Made by a program: the position numbers and the translations under genes. Below the pieces are notes generated by a model. It saw only the letters and a list, made by a program, of their open reading frames with translations, had not been told where the DNA came from and made no database searches. Positions 52,253-61,551 of a DNA stretch of 64,000 bases are shown piece after piece. Origin of the DNA: Aliamphritea ceti (GTDB lineage Bacteria > Pseudomonadota > Gammaproteobacteria > Pseudomonadales > Balneatricaceae); contig NZ_AP025282.1 in the NCBI RefSeq assembly GCF_024347215.1, forward strand, positions 1,116,001 through 1,180,000. The letters run 5' to 3'. Positions within the stretch are counted from its first letter, which is position 1. Each line of letters opens with the position of its first letter.

Positions 52253-53056
52253 TTATTTAAAAGGCGTTACAAATTTGTTTTTGTAGTCTTCAGCCAGTTG
52301 CTTGGCTTCCGACAGTTCCTTATCAGACAGCTTCATTACGATGCGGGACTGAATAGCACGGGCTGTCGGATTGCCCAGCTCCATCGCGTTCTGTAACCAT
52401 GCATAGGCTGTGATGTTAGTGCTTTGGCTGGCATCACCGCCATGGGCGTTGGAATACAGCGCCCCAAGGAAGAACATAGCATCCATGTGGCCTTGCTCTG
52501 CAGCTTTGCGATACCAGCGCTCTGCCTGAGTAAAGTCCTGCTGTACGCCGGTGCCAAAGTTGTAGCTGCGGCCAATATTGTGCTGCGCCAGTACCAGACC
52601 CTGATCAGCGGCGCGCTTGTACCATTCGATGGCTTTAGCCGGATCGCGTTTTACACCATAACCGAACTCATACATTTCACCGAGGCGGTTTTGTGCAGTG
52701 GCATCGCCACCTTCAGCAGAGGGCTGAATGCTTTCAAGTTCAACTTTGTATGCTTTGTTTTTATAAGCGCGGCGGGAATCTACACAGCCCAGGTTTCCTC
52801 GGTCTGCACAGCGATTATACAATTTAACAGCTTCTTGTTCGTCAGCATCTACGCCCAGACCGAATTCATACATCTGGCCCAGATAGTTCATAGCTTCAAG
52901 ATTGTTTTCTTTAGCCAGTGGCGCAAGTTCAGCCAGTGCAATCGCGTAATCTTTATTTTCAAAAGCCTGAATACCTTTACCCAGGTTAGCAGCCAGCGCA
53001 GCAGTTGTGTTCAGACTTAACAGCAGGCCGGTAGCGATCAGAAGTTTTTTGCTCAT
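52253..53056 (-). CDS. exported Sel1-repeat (TPR-like) protein
   Basis: A 267-residue periplasmic protein: signal peptide LLIATGLLLSLNTTAALA (cut near residue 22), then about four Sel1 repeats (AMNYLGQMYEFGLGVDADEQ; AQNRLGEMYEFGYGVKRDPA; AQHNIGRSYNFGTGVQQDFT; AMFFLGALYSNAHGG). Such repeats bind other proteins. Partner unknown; monocistronic. Confidence 0.92.
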   Translation of the reverse strand: MSKKLLIATGLLLSLNTTAALAANLGKGIQAFENKDYAIALAELAPLAKENNLEAMNYLGQMYEFGLGVDADEQEAVKLYNRCADRGNLGCVDSRRAYKNKAYKVELESIQPSAEGGDATAQNRLGEMYEFGYGVKRDPAKAIEWYKRAADQGLVLAQHNIGRSYNFGTGVQQDFTQAERWYRKAAEQGHMDAMFFLGALYSNAHGGDASQSTNITAYAWLQNAMELGNPTARAIQSRIVMKLSDKELSEAKQLAEDYKNKFVTPFK

Positions 53057-53597
53057 TGGCGGACGCTCGTGTGTGACAAATATTATTTAATTGAGCGCAT
53101 TATAACGCCCGATTGTTCAGAGTCGAAAGGTACAGTTATATTCATTTACACCGGGACTCATTGGGTAGCTGTTTTTAAAGCTGAATTATGAAAGTTTTTC
53201 GGTGGTTGCCGGTATGACCTGCATTTTGCCTGTAGGTTGCAATCGGGTTTAATATTAACTGTATCTAATATAGTGGTGAATTCTAACGGATCGCAGTTAA
53301 AAAAACAGGCAGGTGCGACGATTTGTCGTGCTGATTGTCTGCTAGAGTGATCAGGATCAAGTTGTTTTCTTCGGATAGCCATGGTCGTTAGAGCTGGTAA
53401 CTTGTACTTGGTATTGAACAACTAACACTGAACTTGAAGTCCCGGATGAAGGTCAATGTATATATTGTATGAAGAGGCATGTTTAGCTTGTACTCAAACT
53501 GAGTCTGTATTATTGATATCTGCTTGATATCGCTATTAAATATTTATTTGTACTGTCGGCAGGATGCTGGCGAATAATCGGGTTTGTGGAGGTGTGT
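53057..53597. other. 541-base gap with a possible phasin promoter
   Basis: No convincing gene; a minus-strand frame at 53158-53421 has no SD or likeness. Near the right end TTGATA (53513-53518) and TAAATA (53537-53542) stand 18 bases apart, a plausible sigma-70 promoter for the phasin gene, and GATATC occurs twice (53515-53520 and 53526-53531). Confidence 0.4.
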
Positions 53598-53927
53598 ATG
53601 TTTCAGGATATGTCTAAGGCGTTGGATCAGTCGATGAGCCCGTTCAAAGAGCTGGTGGATATACAGACGAAAATGCTTGAGCAACTCACTCAGCAACAGA
53701 TGGCCTGTACTAAGGCTTGTATTGACGCCACTATGCAGCAAACACAGGCTTTGCAGGAGTGTTCTTCTGCTGAACAGCTGGTTGAGTTACAAAAAGCCTA
53801 CGCCAGTCAGTTGGAAGCAAGTCTGACAGTTGCCAACGAGAATAATCTTAAAGCCCTGGCGGATGCCCAGGCGTCAGTAGAAAAGTTGGCGCAGGACTCC
53901 TTTGAGGCGTTTGCTTCCAAACCCTGA
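53598..53927 (+). CDS. phasin family protein
   Basis: A 109-residue amphipathic helical protein. The pattern MFQDMSKALDQSMSPFKELV, with Ala/Gln/Leu-rich helices throughout, is that of phasins, which coat polyhydroxyalkanoate granules. GGAGG stands five bases before ATG 53598. No PHA synthase is in the window. A terminator follows. Confidence 0.8.
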   Translation: MFQDMSKALDQSMSPFKELVDIQTKMLEQLTQQQMACTKACIDATMQQTQALQECSSAEQLVELQKAYASQLEASLTVANENNLKALADAQASVEKLAQDSFEAFASKP

Positions 53928-53957
53928 ACCTCACAGGTAATATGCGTGCCTTTCTAA

Positions 53958-53984
53958 TACGGTCTTCTATGAAGGCCGTTTTTG
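53958..53984 (+). terminator. intrinsic terminator of the phasin gene
   Basis: Stem ACGGTCTT / AAGGCCGT (one G-U), loop CTATG, followed by TTTTT. Confidence 0.8.
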
Positions 53985-54005
53985 TCAGTGTTTTGGATAG
54001 AGTCT

Positions 54006-54527
54006 ATGTCCCAGAGTATCGGTTTATTTTACGGTTCAACGACTGGTAACACAGAAGATGTTGCTGAACGTATAGCTGCACAGTTAGGTAGCGAGCATGT
54101 TTGTTTGTATGACGTGGCTGATAACGGTTTGGCAGGTTTTGATAAATATTCATATCTGATTTTTGGTATTTCAACCTGGGATTTCGGCGAGCTTCAGGAA
54201 GACTGGGACGATATCTGGTCTGAGATCGATGATCTGGATTTTAGCGGTATAACCTGTGCGTTGTTTGGTCTGGGTGATCAGATTGGTTATCCCGAATGGT
54301 TTCTGGATGCCATGGGGATGCTGCATGAGAAACTGCAGAAAGGCGGTGCACATATAGTTGGTCACTGGCCAAATCAGGGTTATGACTTCGAAGCTTCAAA
54401 AGCTCTTAACGCTGATGAGTCTCAATTTGTCGGGTTGGCGCTGGATGATGATGGTCAGACTGGCGAAACAGATGAGCGCATTGCAGTCTGGTGTGAACAG
54501 ATTAAGCCTGAGCTTGGTCTTGCGTGA
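54006..54527 (+). CDS. flavodoxin (long-chain)
   Basis: A 173-residue FMN electron carrier. The phosphate loop is GLFYGSTTGNTEDVAERIA; FMN-stacking loops are GISTWDFGELQEDW and FGLGDQIGYPEWFLDAMG, with the long-chain insertion after it (HWPNQGYDFEASKAL). ATG 54006 starts the family pattern; SD is weak (GGATAG). It is probably the housekeeping FldA or FldB. Regulation is not evident. Confidence 0.95.
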   Translation: MSQSIGLFYGSTTGNTEDVAERIAAQLGSEHVCLYDVADNGLAGFDKYSYLIFGISTWDFGELQEDWDDIWSEIDDLDFSGITCALFGLGDQIGYPEWFLDAMGMLHEKLQKGGAHIVGHWPNQGYDFEASKALNADESQFVGLALDDDGQTGETDERIAVWCEQIKPELGLA

Positions 54528-54829
54528 GTTTTTTGTTTGTAGTCTATCCGTAATTGTCAGAGAAGGTCTTTTAGCTTTTTTACAGAGAATTGTCTTTTTA
54601 GCGACTGGTGTCTGAATAAAAAGCTCTTGAGGGCTTTTCTGATATGGGGATCTGATATGCCGTTCTGGAAAATGGCTCTAAAGAAAAATTACTAGCTGAA
54701 GCGTCAAAAAAAACCTGTAAAGCAGGCCAATCGTGCAAAGTTTTGTTTTGCCTGAACTCCGCTGAGTTCCGAATGTCCTTTGATGAGTAATATTAATGCT
54801 CAGACATTATTCTGAATAAGGAAGGCGAG
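54528..54829. other. 302-base gap with a weak terminator
   Basis: Holds a hairpin AAAAGCTC / GGGCTTTT (54619-54638, loop TTGA) that can end the flavodoxin transcript, and a short stem CCTG / CAGG beside an A8 run near 54706-54725. No gene is seen. The SD GAAGGCGAG at the end belongs to the next gene. Confidence 0.5.
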
Positions 54830-55657
54830 ATGTTCAAACGATCATTCACGATAGCGGGCTTGTCCGTTTTACTGGCATTTCCGGTGGTTTCTGTTGCTGC
54901 TTCTTCAGACATCAGTGCCAATGTACTAAAGGCCATGGACGGAGAACACCGTTCTGATAAGAATAAACAACGTAATGTTTATCGCCATCCGTTAGAAACA
55001 CTTCAGTTTTTTGAATTAGATGCTGATATGAGTGTGGTGGAAATCTGGCCTGGTGGTGGTTGGTATACTGAAATACTGGCGCCTGTTTTAAAAGATCAGG
55101 GTGAGTTTTATGCCGCAGGTTTTTCTAAAGTGGCTAAGCGAACCCCTAAGTGGCGAAAGGACTTTCAACTACGCTTTGAAGCTAAGCTGACCAATGATCC
55201 GCAAAATTACAGTGCAGTGAAAGTGACTGATCTGGCTATCCCTGAACGACCTGAAATAGCGCCGGCTAACAGTGTTGACCGGGTATTTACCTTCCGCAAT
55301 GTACATAACTGGATGAAGGGCGAATACGCTGATGGTGTGTTCAGCAGTATGTATGCAGCGTTGAAGCCCGGTGGTATTTTAGGCATTGTTGAGCATCGGG
55401 CTAAACCCGGTACTTCGCTAAACGATATGATCGTCAGTGGTTATGTGACAGAAGCGAAAATGATTGAATTAGCTGAAACTGCCGGTTTTCGCTTACTTGG
55501 TAAGTCGGAAGTGAATGCTAATGTTAAAGATACAAAAGATCATCCAAAAGGTGTTTGGAGTTTGCCACCGACTTTACGTCTGAAAGAGGTTGATCGTGAT
55601 AAGTATCTGGCAATCGGTGAAAGTGATCGTATGACGCTGAAGTTTATTAAAGACTGA
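54830..55657 (+). CDS. exported SAM-methyltransferase-like protein (COG4798 type)
   Basis: A 275-residue protein with a clear signal peptide (FTIAGLSVLLAFPVVSVAAS, cut near residue 25) followed by a class I methyltransferase-like fold. Motif I is modified: VVEIWPGGGWYTEILAPVL, and later motifs are VDRVFTFRNVHNWM and ALKPGGILGIVEHR. This combination is the COG4798 group. SAM is not expected in the periplasm, so it may bind another ligand. Monocistronic. Confidence 0.85.
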   Translation: MFKRSFTIAGLSVLLAFPVVSVAASSDISANVLKAMDGEHRSDKNKQRNVYRHPLETLQFFELDADMSVVEIWPGGGWYTEILAPVLKDQGEFYAAGFSKVAKRTPKWRKDFQLRFEAKLTNDPQNYSAVKVTDLAIPERPEIAPANSVDRVFTFRNVHNWMKGEYADGVFSSMYAALKPGGILGIVEHRAKPGTSLNDMIVSGYVTEAKMIELAETAGFRLLGKSEVNANVKDTKDHPKGVWSLPPTLRLKEVDRDKYLAIGESDRMTLKFIKD

Positions 55658-55716
55658 TAAGCGGTGAGGTTAACTGGCCCGTTGTTGCTCGACGGGCTTT
55701 TCAATTGAAATGTTTT

Positions 55717-56475
55717 TCAGAAAAACAATGCAGCTATACAACCGCATAGTGTCATGACGAACAGAAACCATTTGAGGGTTTGTTGCTTCACGCTGACAGC
55801 GAAATGCACACCAATTCTTGCGCCAATCATGGCGCCTGCGCCTAATATTAATCCTGGTAGCCATAACACCTGATCTTGTGAAATGAACACGGCTAGTGCG
55901 ACAGCTGTGAATGCCAGTGAACAGATAAGTTTCAGGGCATTGGCTCGGATCAGGTCATAGCGAAGGCTACCAGCCAGCGCGCCCAGCAAAATAAACCCCA
56001 CTCCTGCCTGAACAAAACCACCATAGAAGCCTGCAATACCCAGCCACCACCAGGATGAACGGCGCTGACTGACTTTGTGTGCCTGGGTGCCTGGGGGTGG
56101 GCAGACAACTGAAGGGCGTAACAGAATGATCAGCGCCATGGTCAGCATAGCGCCCAGTAATAATGGTTTAAGTACCCAGCTGGGAGAGAAGGCGGCTGCA
56201 ATAGCGCCGCATAAACCGCCGATGAGCGTTGGTAGTAAGATTGGTCCTATATCATCGGTGGGCAGTTTGCCTTTGCTTTTAAAACCGAGCACACCGGTGA
56301 TTGATTGTAGAAAAATGCCCAGTCGATTAGTGGCATTAGCAATTTCGGCCGGCATACCCATTACCATTAACACCGGTAATGTCAGATTAGAGCCACCCCC
56401 AGCGAGTACATTGATGATCCCGGAGGCAATGCCGATAGCTATCAGTAGCAGTATAGTGACGAGGGATAGTTCCAT
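55717..56475 (-). CDS. TSUP (TauE/SafE) family membrane transporter
   Basis: A 252-residue protein with about eight helices. TSUP marks are ASGIINVLAGGGSNLTLPVL in the first repeat and GGFVQAGVGFILLGALAG in the second. The GGGS loop differs from the TSUP protein at 14 kb, so they belong to separate subgroups. Probable sulfite or organosulfonate transporter; ligand unknown. Confidence 0.9.
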   Translation of the reverse strand: MELSLVTILLLIAIGIASGIINVLAGGGSNLTLPVLMVMGMPAEIANATNRLGIFLQSITGVLGFKSKGKLPTDDIGPILLPTLIGGLCGAIAAAFSPSWVLKPLLLGAMLTMALIILLRPSVVCPPPGTQAHKVSQRRSSWWWLGIAGFYGGFVQAGVGFILLGALAGSLRYDLIRANALKLICSLAFTAVALAVFISQDQVLWLPGLILGAGAMIGARIGVHFAVSVKQQTLKWFLFVMTLCGCIAALFF

Positions 56476-56680
56476 TATTCTCAGCTGTTCCGGTCCATAT
56501 CAGGGGTATGCATCATAGCGAATCTGCGGGATAAGCGGAAATTGCCGGGTTTCGCCGACTCAACCGTTTTCACTGGCGCTGACTTCGGGTAAAATACTGT
56601 GCCTTTTTATTTGGCTTGTCTGGCGGTGTTTTTTCCTGCTGAGGAGTCATTCATTCAACTGCCGAGTGTGATCATCTACG

Positions 56681-57775
56681 ATGGAAGTTAATCCAATCAT
56701 TACCAGCCTGAAAGATATCAGCGAACGTACGGAAGTACTGCGCGGTTATCTGGAGTATGCCGAGAAACAGGATCGCCTGGAAGAAGTGACCCGTGAACTG
56801 GAAGATCCAGCAGTATGGAACGAGCCTGAACGTGCCCAGACATTGGGTAAGGAACGTGCGACTCTGGAAGGCGTAGTAAAGACGATTGATGATCTGACTA
56901 ATGGCGTTGCCGAAGCAGAAGAGCTGCTGGAAATGGCTGTTGAAGAAGATGATGAAGATACTGTTGAAGAAGTCCGCGGTGAAGTGTCTGGCTTAGAAGC
57001 TCTGCTCAGCCAGCTTGAATTCCGCCGGATGTTCTCCGGTGAAGCTGATGGCAACAATGCTTTCCTTGATATTCAGGCCGGTTCCGGTGGTACTGAAGCG
57101 CAGGACTGGGCTGAAATGATGCTGCGTATGTACTTGCGCTGGGGCGAAGATAAAGGCTTCAAAACTGAATTGCTGGAATGTTCTGCCGGTGATGTGGCAG
57201 GTATTAAGTCTGCAACGATCAGCTTTCAGGGCGAATATGCGTTTGGCTGGTTACGCACAGAAACAGGTGTACACCGTCTGGTACGTAAGTCACCATTTGA
57301 TTCCGGTGGCCGTCGTCATACGTCATTCTCTTCGGTATTTGTATCCCCTGAAATTGATGACAATGTTGATATTGAAATTAACCCTGCAGATTTGCGGGTT
57401 GATGTTTACCGGGCGTCCGGTGCTGGTGGTCAGCACGTTAACAGAACTGAATCTGCGGTACGTATTACTCACGGTCCTTCGGGAATTGTGGTGCAGAGTC
57501 AGAGCCAGCGTTCTCAGCACCAGAACAAAGATACCTGTATGAAGCAGTTGCGCGCAAAGCTCTACGAGATGGAGATGCTGAAGCGAAGTGAAGCTGCTCA
57601 GGAAACTGAAGATAATAAAGCGGATATTGGCTGGGGTAGTCAGATTCGTTCATATGTACTGGATGACCAGCGCATTAAAGATTTACGTACCAATGTACAG
57701 AGCAGTAACTGTGACCGCGTGCTGGACGGCGATCTGGATCTGTTCATTGAGGCGAGTTTGAAAGCTGGTCTGTAA
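56681..57775 (+). CDS. prfB: peptide chain release factor 2 (no programmed frameshift)
   Basis: A 364-residue RF2 that ends translation at UGA and UAA. The tripeptide anticodon SPF is in VRKSPFDSGG and the catalytic GGQ is in GAGGQHVNRTESAVRI. In most bacteria prfB needs a +1 shift at an in-frame UGA near codon 26 (CTT TGA). Here the matching site reads CGC GGT TAT CTG GAG TAT in one frame, with no UGA and no AGGGGG element, so autoregulation by frameshift is absent. lysS follows. Confidence 0.98.
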   Translation: MEVNPIITSLKDISERTEVLRGYLEYAEKQDRLEEVTRELEDPAVWNEPERAQTLGKERATLEGVVKTIDDLTNGVAEAEELLEMAVEEDDEDTVEEVRGEVSGLEALLSQLEFRRMFSGEADGNNAFLDIQAGSGGTEAQDWAEMMLRMYLRWGEDKGFKTELLECSAGDVAGIKSATISFQGEYAFGWLRTETGVHRLVRKSPFDSGGRRHTSFSSVFVSPEIDDNVDIEINPADLRVDVYRASGAGGQHVNRTESAVRITHGPSGIVVQSQSQRSQHQNKDTCMKQLRAKLYEMEMLKRSEAAQETEDNKADIGWGSQIRSYVLDDQRIKDLRTNVQSSNCDRVLDGDLDLFIEASLKAGL

Positions 57776-57893
57776 GGCTGGCTTGTAAAACTGAGCTGTT
57801 AAAAAGAGACAGCAATACATTATTAGTTTTCAGCGCTGAAAATACAGCGCTGAGACATTGACAAGATTTCACCATTTAAAGGTTCCGAACACC

Positions 57894-59366
57894 ATGTCTG
57901 ATAATACTCAGCAACAAGATGAAAACCGTTTGATTGCCGAGCGCCGTGAAAAGCTTAACGGCCTGCGAGAAGCGGGTCAGGCGTTTCCGAATGCCTTCCG
58001 TCGTGACAGCTACGCGCAGGATCTTCAGGATACTTATGGCGAAAAGTCTAAAGAAGAGCTGGAAGAGATGGCGATCACGGTCAGCATTGCTGGCCGGGTA
58101 ATGCTGAATCGCGGTGCGTTCGGTGTTGTTCAGGATATGACTGGCCGTATTCAGTTCTACGTGAATAAAGAAGCGCGTCCATTTGCTAAGAGCCTGGACC
58201 TGGGTGACATCATTGGTGTAACCGGTATTCTGCATAAGTCAGGCAAGGGCGACCTGTATGTCGACCTGGGTGAGTACCAGCTGCTAACTAAGAGCCTGCG
58301 TCCGCTGCCAGACAAGCATAAAGGCCTGCAAGACACAGAGATGCGTTACCGTCAGCGTTATGTGGATCTGATCACTAACGATACTTCCCGTCGGGTGTTT
58401 GAGATCCGTGCGAAGATTGTTTCCGGTATTCGTAATTACCTGACAGAACGTCGTTACGTTGAAGCTGAAACACCTATGTTGCAGGTTATCCCGGGTGGTG
58501 CGACTGCACGTCCTTTCGTGACACATCATAACGCGCTAGACCGTGATATGTTCCTGCGTATTGCGCCAGAGCTGTATCTGAAGCGTTTGGTTGTTGGCGG
58601 CTTTGAGCGGGTTTTCGAGATTAACCGTAACTTCCGTAACGAAGGTCTTTCAACCCGTCATAATCCTGAATTCACCATGCTTGAGTTTTACCAGGCGTAT
58701 GCGGATTACAACGACCTGATGGATTTGACCGAAGACATGCTACGCACTCTGGCGAAGGATGTGTTGGGGTCCACGACTATGACTTATCAGGAACAGGAAT
58801 ATGACCTCGGTGCGCCTTTCCGTCGCATCAGCGTGTTTGATTCTATCCTGCATTACAATCCGGACCTGACTGCGTCTGACATCGATAACATTGAGTCTGC
58901 CCGTGCCGTAGCCGACAAGCTGGGTATTCCCCTGAAAGATGGTTACGGTCTGGGTAAAGTGCAGATCGAAATCTTCGAGAAAACAGTTGAAGATCGCCTT
59001 GATCAGCCAACTTTCATCACTGAATATCCTGCCGAAGTGTCACCTCTGGCACGCCGTAATGACAACAACCCGTTCATTACTGACCGTTTTGAATTCTTTA
59101 TCGGAGGCCGTGAAGTGGCAAATGGCTTCTCGGAGCTTAACGACTCTGAAGATCAGGCTGAGCGTTTCCGTGCCCAGGTTGAAGAGAAAGATGCTGGCGA
59201 TGACGAAGCAATGCATTTTGATGATGACTACATCAGCGCGCTGGAATACGGCCTGCCACCAACGGCGGGTGAAGGTATTGGTATCGACCGTCTGGTGATG
59301 TTCTTTGCGGATTGTGATTCTATCCGTGACGTTATTCTGTTTCCGGCAATGCGTCCACGAGCGTAA
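57894..59366 (+). CDS. lysS: lysine--tRNA ligase (class II)
   Basis: A 490-residue class II synthetase: N-terminal OB fold that reads the anticodon (VSIAGRVMLNRGAFGVVQD), motif 2 in FRNEGLSTRHNPEFTMLE, motif 3 in GEGIGIDRLVMFF. ATG 57894 gives the usual start MSDNTQQQDENRLIAERREK; the frame goes 12 codons further up. The prfB-lysS order is conserved among gammaproteobacteria. Confidence 0.98.
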   Translation: MSDNTQQQDENRLIAERREKLNGLREAGQAFPNAFRRDSYAQDLQDTYGEKSKEELEEMAITVSIAGRVMLNRGAFGVVQDMTGRIQFYVNKEARPFAKSLDLGDIIGVTGILHKSGKGDLYVDLGEYQLLTKSLRPLPDKHKGLQDTEMRYRQRYVDLITNDTSRRVFEIRAKIVSGIRNYLTERRYVEAETPMLQVIPGGATARPFVTHHNALDRDMFLRIAPELYLKRLVVGGFERVFEINRNFRNEGLSTRHNPEFTMLEFYQAYADYNDLMDLTEDMLRTLAKDVLGSTTMTYQEQEYDLGAPFRRISVFDSILHYNPDLTASDIDNIESARAVADKLGIPLKDGYGLGKVQIEIFEKTVEDRLDQPTFITEYPAEVSPLARRNDNNPFITDRFEFFIGGREVANGFSELNDSEDQAERFRAQVEEKDAGDDEAMHFDDDYISALEYGLPPTAGEGIGIDRLVMFFADCDSIRDVILFPAMRPRA

Positions 59367-59380
59367 ACGTCGAAGCAGGG

Positions 59381-59418
59381 GAAAAGCTGCCGCGAGAAGT
59401 CGCCGCAGCTTTTTTGTT
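59381..59418 (+). terminator. intrinsic terminator of lysS
   Basis: Stem AAAAGCTGC / GCAGCTTTT with an inner CGCGA / TCGCC arm, followed by TTTTTTGTTTT. Confidence 0.88.
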
Positions 59419-59482
59419 TTAAGGTCGTCGCATTATTAATGGCAGGTAGTTGCTGTTGATAACTGTGGTACAGGTATAAAAA

Positions 59483-59935
59483 ATGAGTTGGTTAATTCCT
59501 GAAAAGAAACGCAATATTCCCGGTAAACGCTGGTTGAGTATTGGTTTACGTACCCTGCATTTGATTGGGATTGCCGGATTGTCCGGGGCATTTTTGTTCG
59601 ATCTCCCTAAGGAAGTCTGGCATCACTATCTGTTGCTAACGCTGGCTAGCGGTGGCCTGATGGTGCTTAAAGAACTATACAGTGATGGTATCTGGCTAAT
59701 ACAGCTTCGTGGTCAGATCATTATGCTTAAAGTGGTTCTGTTGGCGCTGGCCTGGTTCTATTGGGAAGCTTATGATCTCTGGCTGTATATGCTGTCGATT
59801 GTCTTGTCTGGCATTATTTCCCATGGTCCTGGCAAACTGCGTTATTACTCTTTATGGCACGGTAAGGTTTTCACCCGGGATGTCATGCGGGGCAGGCCAT
59901 TAGGTAAAGTAAAAGACAGTGGGGAAAGTGAATGA
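59483..59935 (+). CDS. hypothetical membrane protein
   Basis: A 150-residue protein with about four hydrophobic segments (LHLIGIAGLSGAFLF; YLLLTLASGGLMVL; IIMLKVVLLALAWFYW; LWLYMLSIVLSGIIS), His in the first, and a basic C-terminus. The Arg-Thr-Leu-His start and later His residues recall small haem-related membrane proteins, but I recognise no family. Its stop overlaps the ung start by four bases. Confidence 0.75.
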   Translation: MSWLIPEKKRNIPGKRWLSIGLRTLHLIGIAGLSGAFLFDLPKEVWHHYLLLTLASGGLMVLKELYSDGIWLIQLRGQIIMLKVVLLALAWFYWEAYDLWLYMLSIVLSGIISHGPGKLRYYSLWHGKVFTRDVMRGRPLGKVKDSGESE

Positions 59936-60666
59936 CAGCTTTAGTCACGCTGCGTCAGCAATTAGCCAGCACTCAAGGCTGGTCAGAATATCTTGAAACA
60001 GAATTGCAGCAGGATTATATGTTGCAGTTAGCTGATTTTCTGGATGCTGAGGTAGCTGCTGGCAAGCAGGTGTTTCCGGCTGAGGGTAACTGGTTACAGG
60101 CATTGCAGGCGACGTCGCTGAATAAAGTAAAGGTGGTTATTCTGGGGCAGGACCCTTATCACCAGCCGGGTCAGGCTCATGGTCTCAGTTTCTCTGTCAT
60201 GCCCGGTGTCAAAGTGCCACCTTCACTGAAGAATATGTATAAAGAGCTTGAGTCAGATTTAGGCTATACGGCGCCGGATCATGGCAATCTGCAGTGTTGG
60301 GCGGAGCAGGGAGTATTGCTGCTGAACACAGTGCTGACGGTTGAATATGACAAGGCCGGTTCGCATCAGAAAAAAGGCTGGGAGTCTTTTACCGACAAAA
60401 TCATCGAGACAGTTAATGCGCAATGCAGTGATGTGGTGTTTGTTCTCTGGGGCAGTCATGCGCAGAAAAAAGCCAGCATGATTGATGTAGCAAAACATCA
60501 GGTTCTTGAGTCTGCCCACCCGTCACCGCTATCTGCATTTCGTGGTTTTTTTGGTAGCCAGCCTTTTAGCCAGGTAAATACATATTTGGAAACTGCAGGG
60601 CGGGAACCGGTTAACTGGTTGCTCGAGAATATTGACGTTAAACCGGATCAGGGAGCGCTGTTTTAA
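59932..60666 (+). CDS. ung: uracil-DNA glycosylase (family 1)
   Basis: A 244-residue enzyme that cuts uracil from DNA. Water-activating motif is VVILGQDPYHQPGQAHGLSF (Asp catalytic), uracil-binding LLLNTVLTVE, and minor-groove loop SAHPSPLSAFRGFFG with the catalytic His. Start ATG 59932 overlaps the preceding stop. It sits in an operon with the small membrane protein before and the EamA permease directly after. Confidence 0.98.
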   Translation: MTALVTLRQQLASTQGWSEYLETELQQDYMLQLADFLDAEVAAGKQVFPAEGNWLQALQATSLNKVKVVILGQDPYHQPGQAHGLSFSVMPGVKVPPSLKNMYKELESDLGYTAPDHGNLQCWAEQGVLLLNTVLTVEYDKAGSHQKKGWESFTDKIIETVNAQCSDVVFVLWGSHAQKKASMIDVAKHQVLESAHPSPLSAFRGFFGSQPFSQVNTYLETAGREPVNWLLENIDVKPDQGALF

Positions 60667-61551
60667 GTGTTTGCTGATAACCCCAATATGCGTGGCGCGA
60701 TGCTGATGATGGCCAGTATGGCCGGTTTCGTGTTTAACGACAGCATCATGAAATATCTGGCCGCAGATATCAGTTTGTATCAGTCTATTTTTATTCGCGG
60801 TCTGATCGTAACTGCACTGATAGCAGCGCTGGCCTGGCGTTATGGTGTATTACGCCAAAGCCTGGAAAAGCGTGACCGTTTCTGGATGGGCTGGCGTGCA
60901 TTAGGGGAAAGTGGTTCAACCCTTTGCTACCTCACCGGTTTAATGCAGATTCCAATTGCTGCGGCAGCGTCGATTCAGCAGGCTGTGCCTCTGGTGATTA
61001 CCTTTATTGGCGCGATCTGGTTAGGTGAACAGGTTGGCTGGCGGCGTTATCTGGCGATTATTGTCGGCTTTCTCGGTGTCTTGCTCATCGTGCGACCCGG
61101 GGCAGATAATTTCAATATTTATGTAATGTTTTCAGTTGCCGGGGTTTTATTTCTGGTACTTAGAGATCTTTCTACCCGGCAGTTTTCCAGTGATGTATCC
61201 TCACTTTTTGTGGCCTTAATAGGCTCGTTACTGGTAACTGTCAGTAGCGGTATTCTGTCTTTATTTGAAACCTGGCAGCCGCTGACATGGCCTGTGATGG
61301 TTGGGCTGAGCGGTGCTGCCGGTTTTATCTTCTTCGGTTATCTGTGCGGCGTCATGACCATGCGTGCCGGGGATATCGCCTTTGTTTCGCCGTTCCGCTA
61401 TACCGTGCTTATCTGGGCGGCTTTGCTGGGATATCTGGTTTTCGATGAAGTGCCGGATAACTATATGCTGATGGGCGGATTGGTAATCGCCCTTGCCGGG
61501 GTTTACAGCTTCTATCGGGAAACCCGTCAGTCTAAAACGTCCGCCAGTTGA
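60667..61551 (+). CDS. EamA/DMT family permease
   Basis: A 294-residue transporter of the drug/metabolite superfamily with ten helices in two EamA repeats (FNDSIMKYLAADISLYQSIF; ending LMGGLVIALAGVYSFYRE). GTG 60667 follows the ung stop with no gap, so it is coupled. The 3' end overlaps the end of the convergent LysR gene by 25 bases. Substrate unknown. Confidence 0.92.
   Translation: MFADNPNMRGAMLMMASMAGFVFNDSIMKYLAADISLYQSIFIRGLIVTALIAALAWRYGVLRQSLEKRDRFWMGWRALGESGSTLCYLTGLMQIPIAAAASIQQAVPLVITFIGAIWLGEQVGWRRYLAIIVGFLGVLLIVRPGADNFNIYVMFSVAGVLFLVLRDLSTRQFSSDVSSLFVALIGSLLVTVSSGILSLFETWQPLTWPVMVGLSGAAGFIFFGYLCGVMTMRAGDIAFVSPFRYTVLIWAALLGYLVFDEVPDNYMLMGGLVIALAGVYSFYRETRQSKTSAS

Noticed and set aside
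53158..53421. 87-codon minus-strand frame between the Sel1 and phasin genes
   Set aside because: No SD and no recognisable protein pattern.
56740..56775. Programmed frameshift expected in prfB
   Set aside because: The reading frame is continuous with no UGA at the usual codon, so a frameshift is not called; reported as a finding instead.
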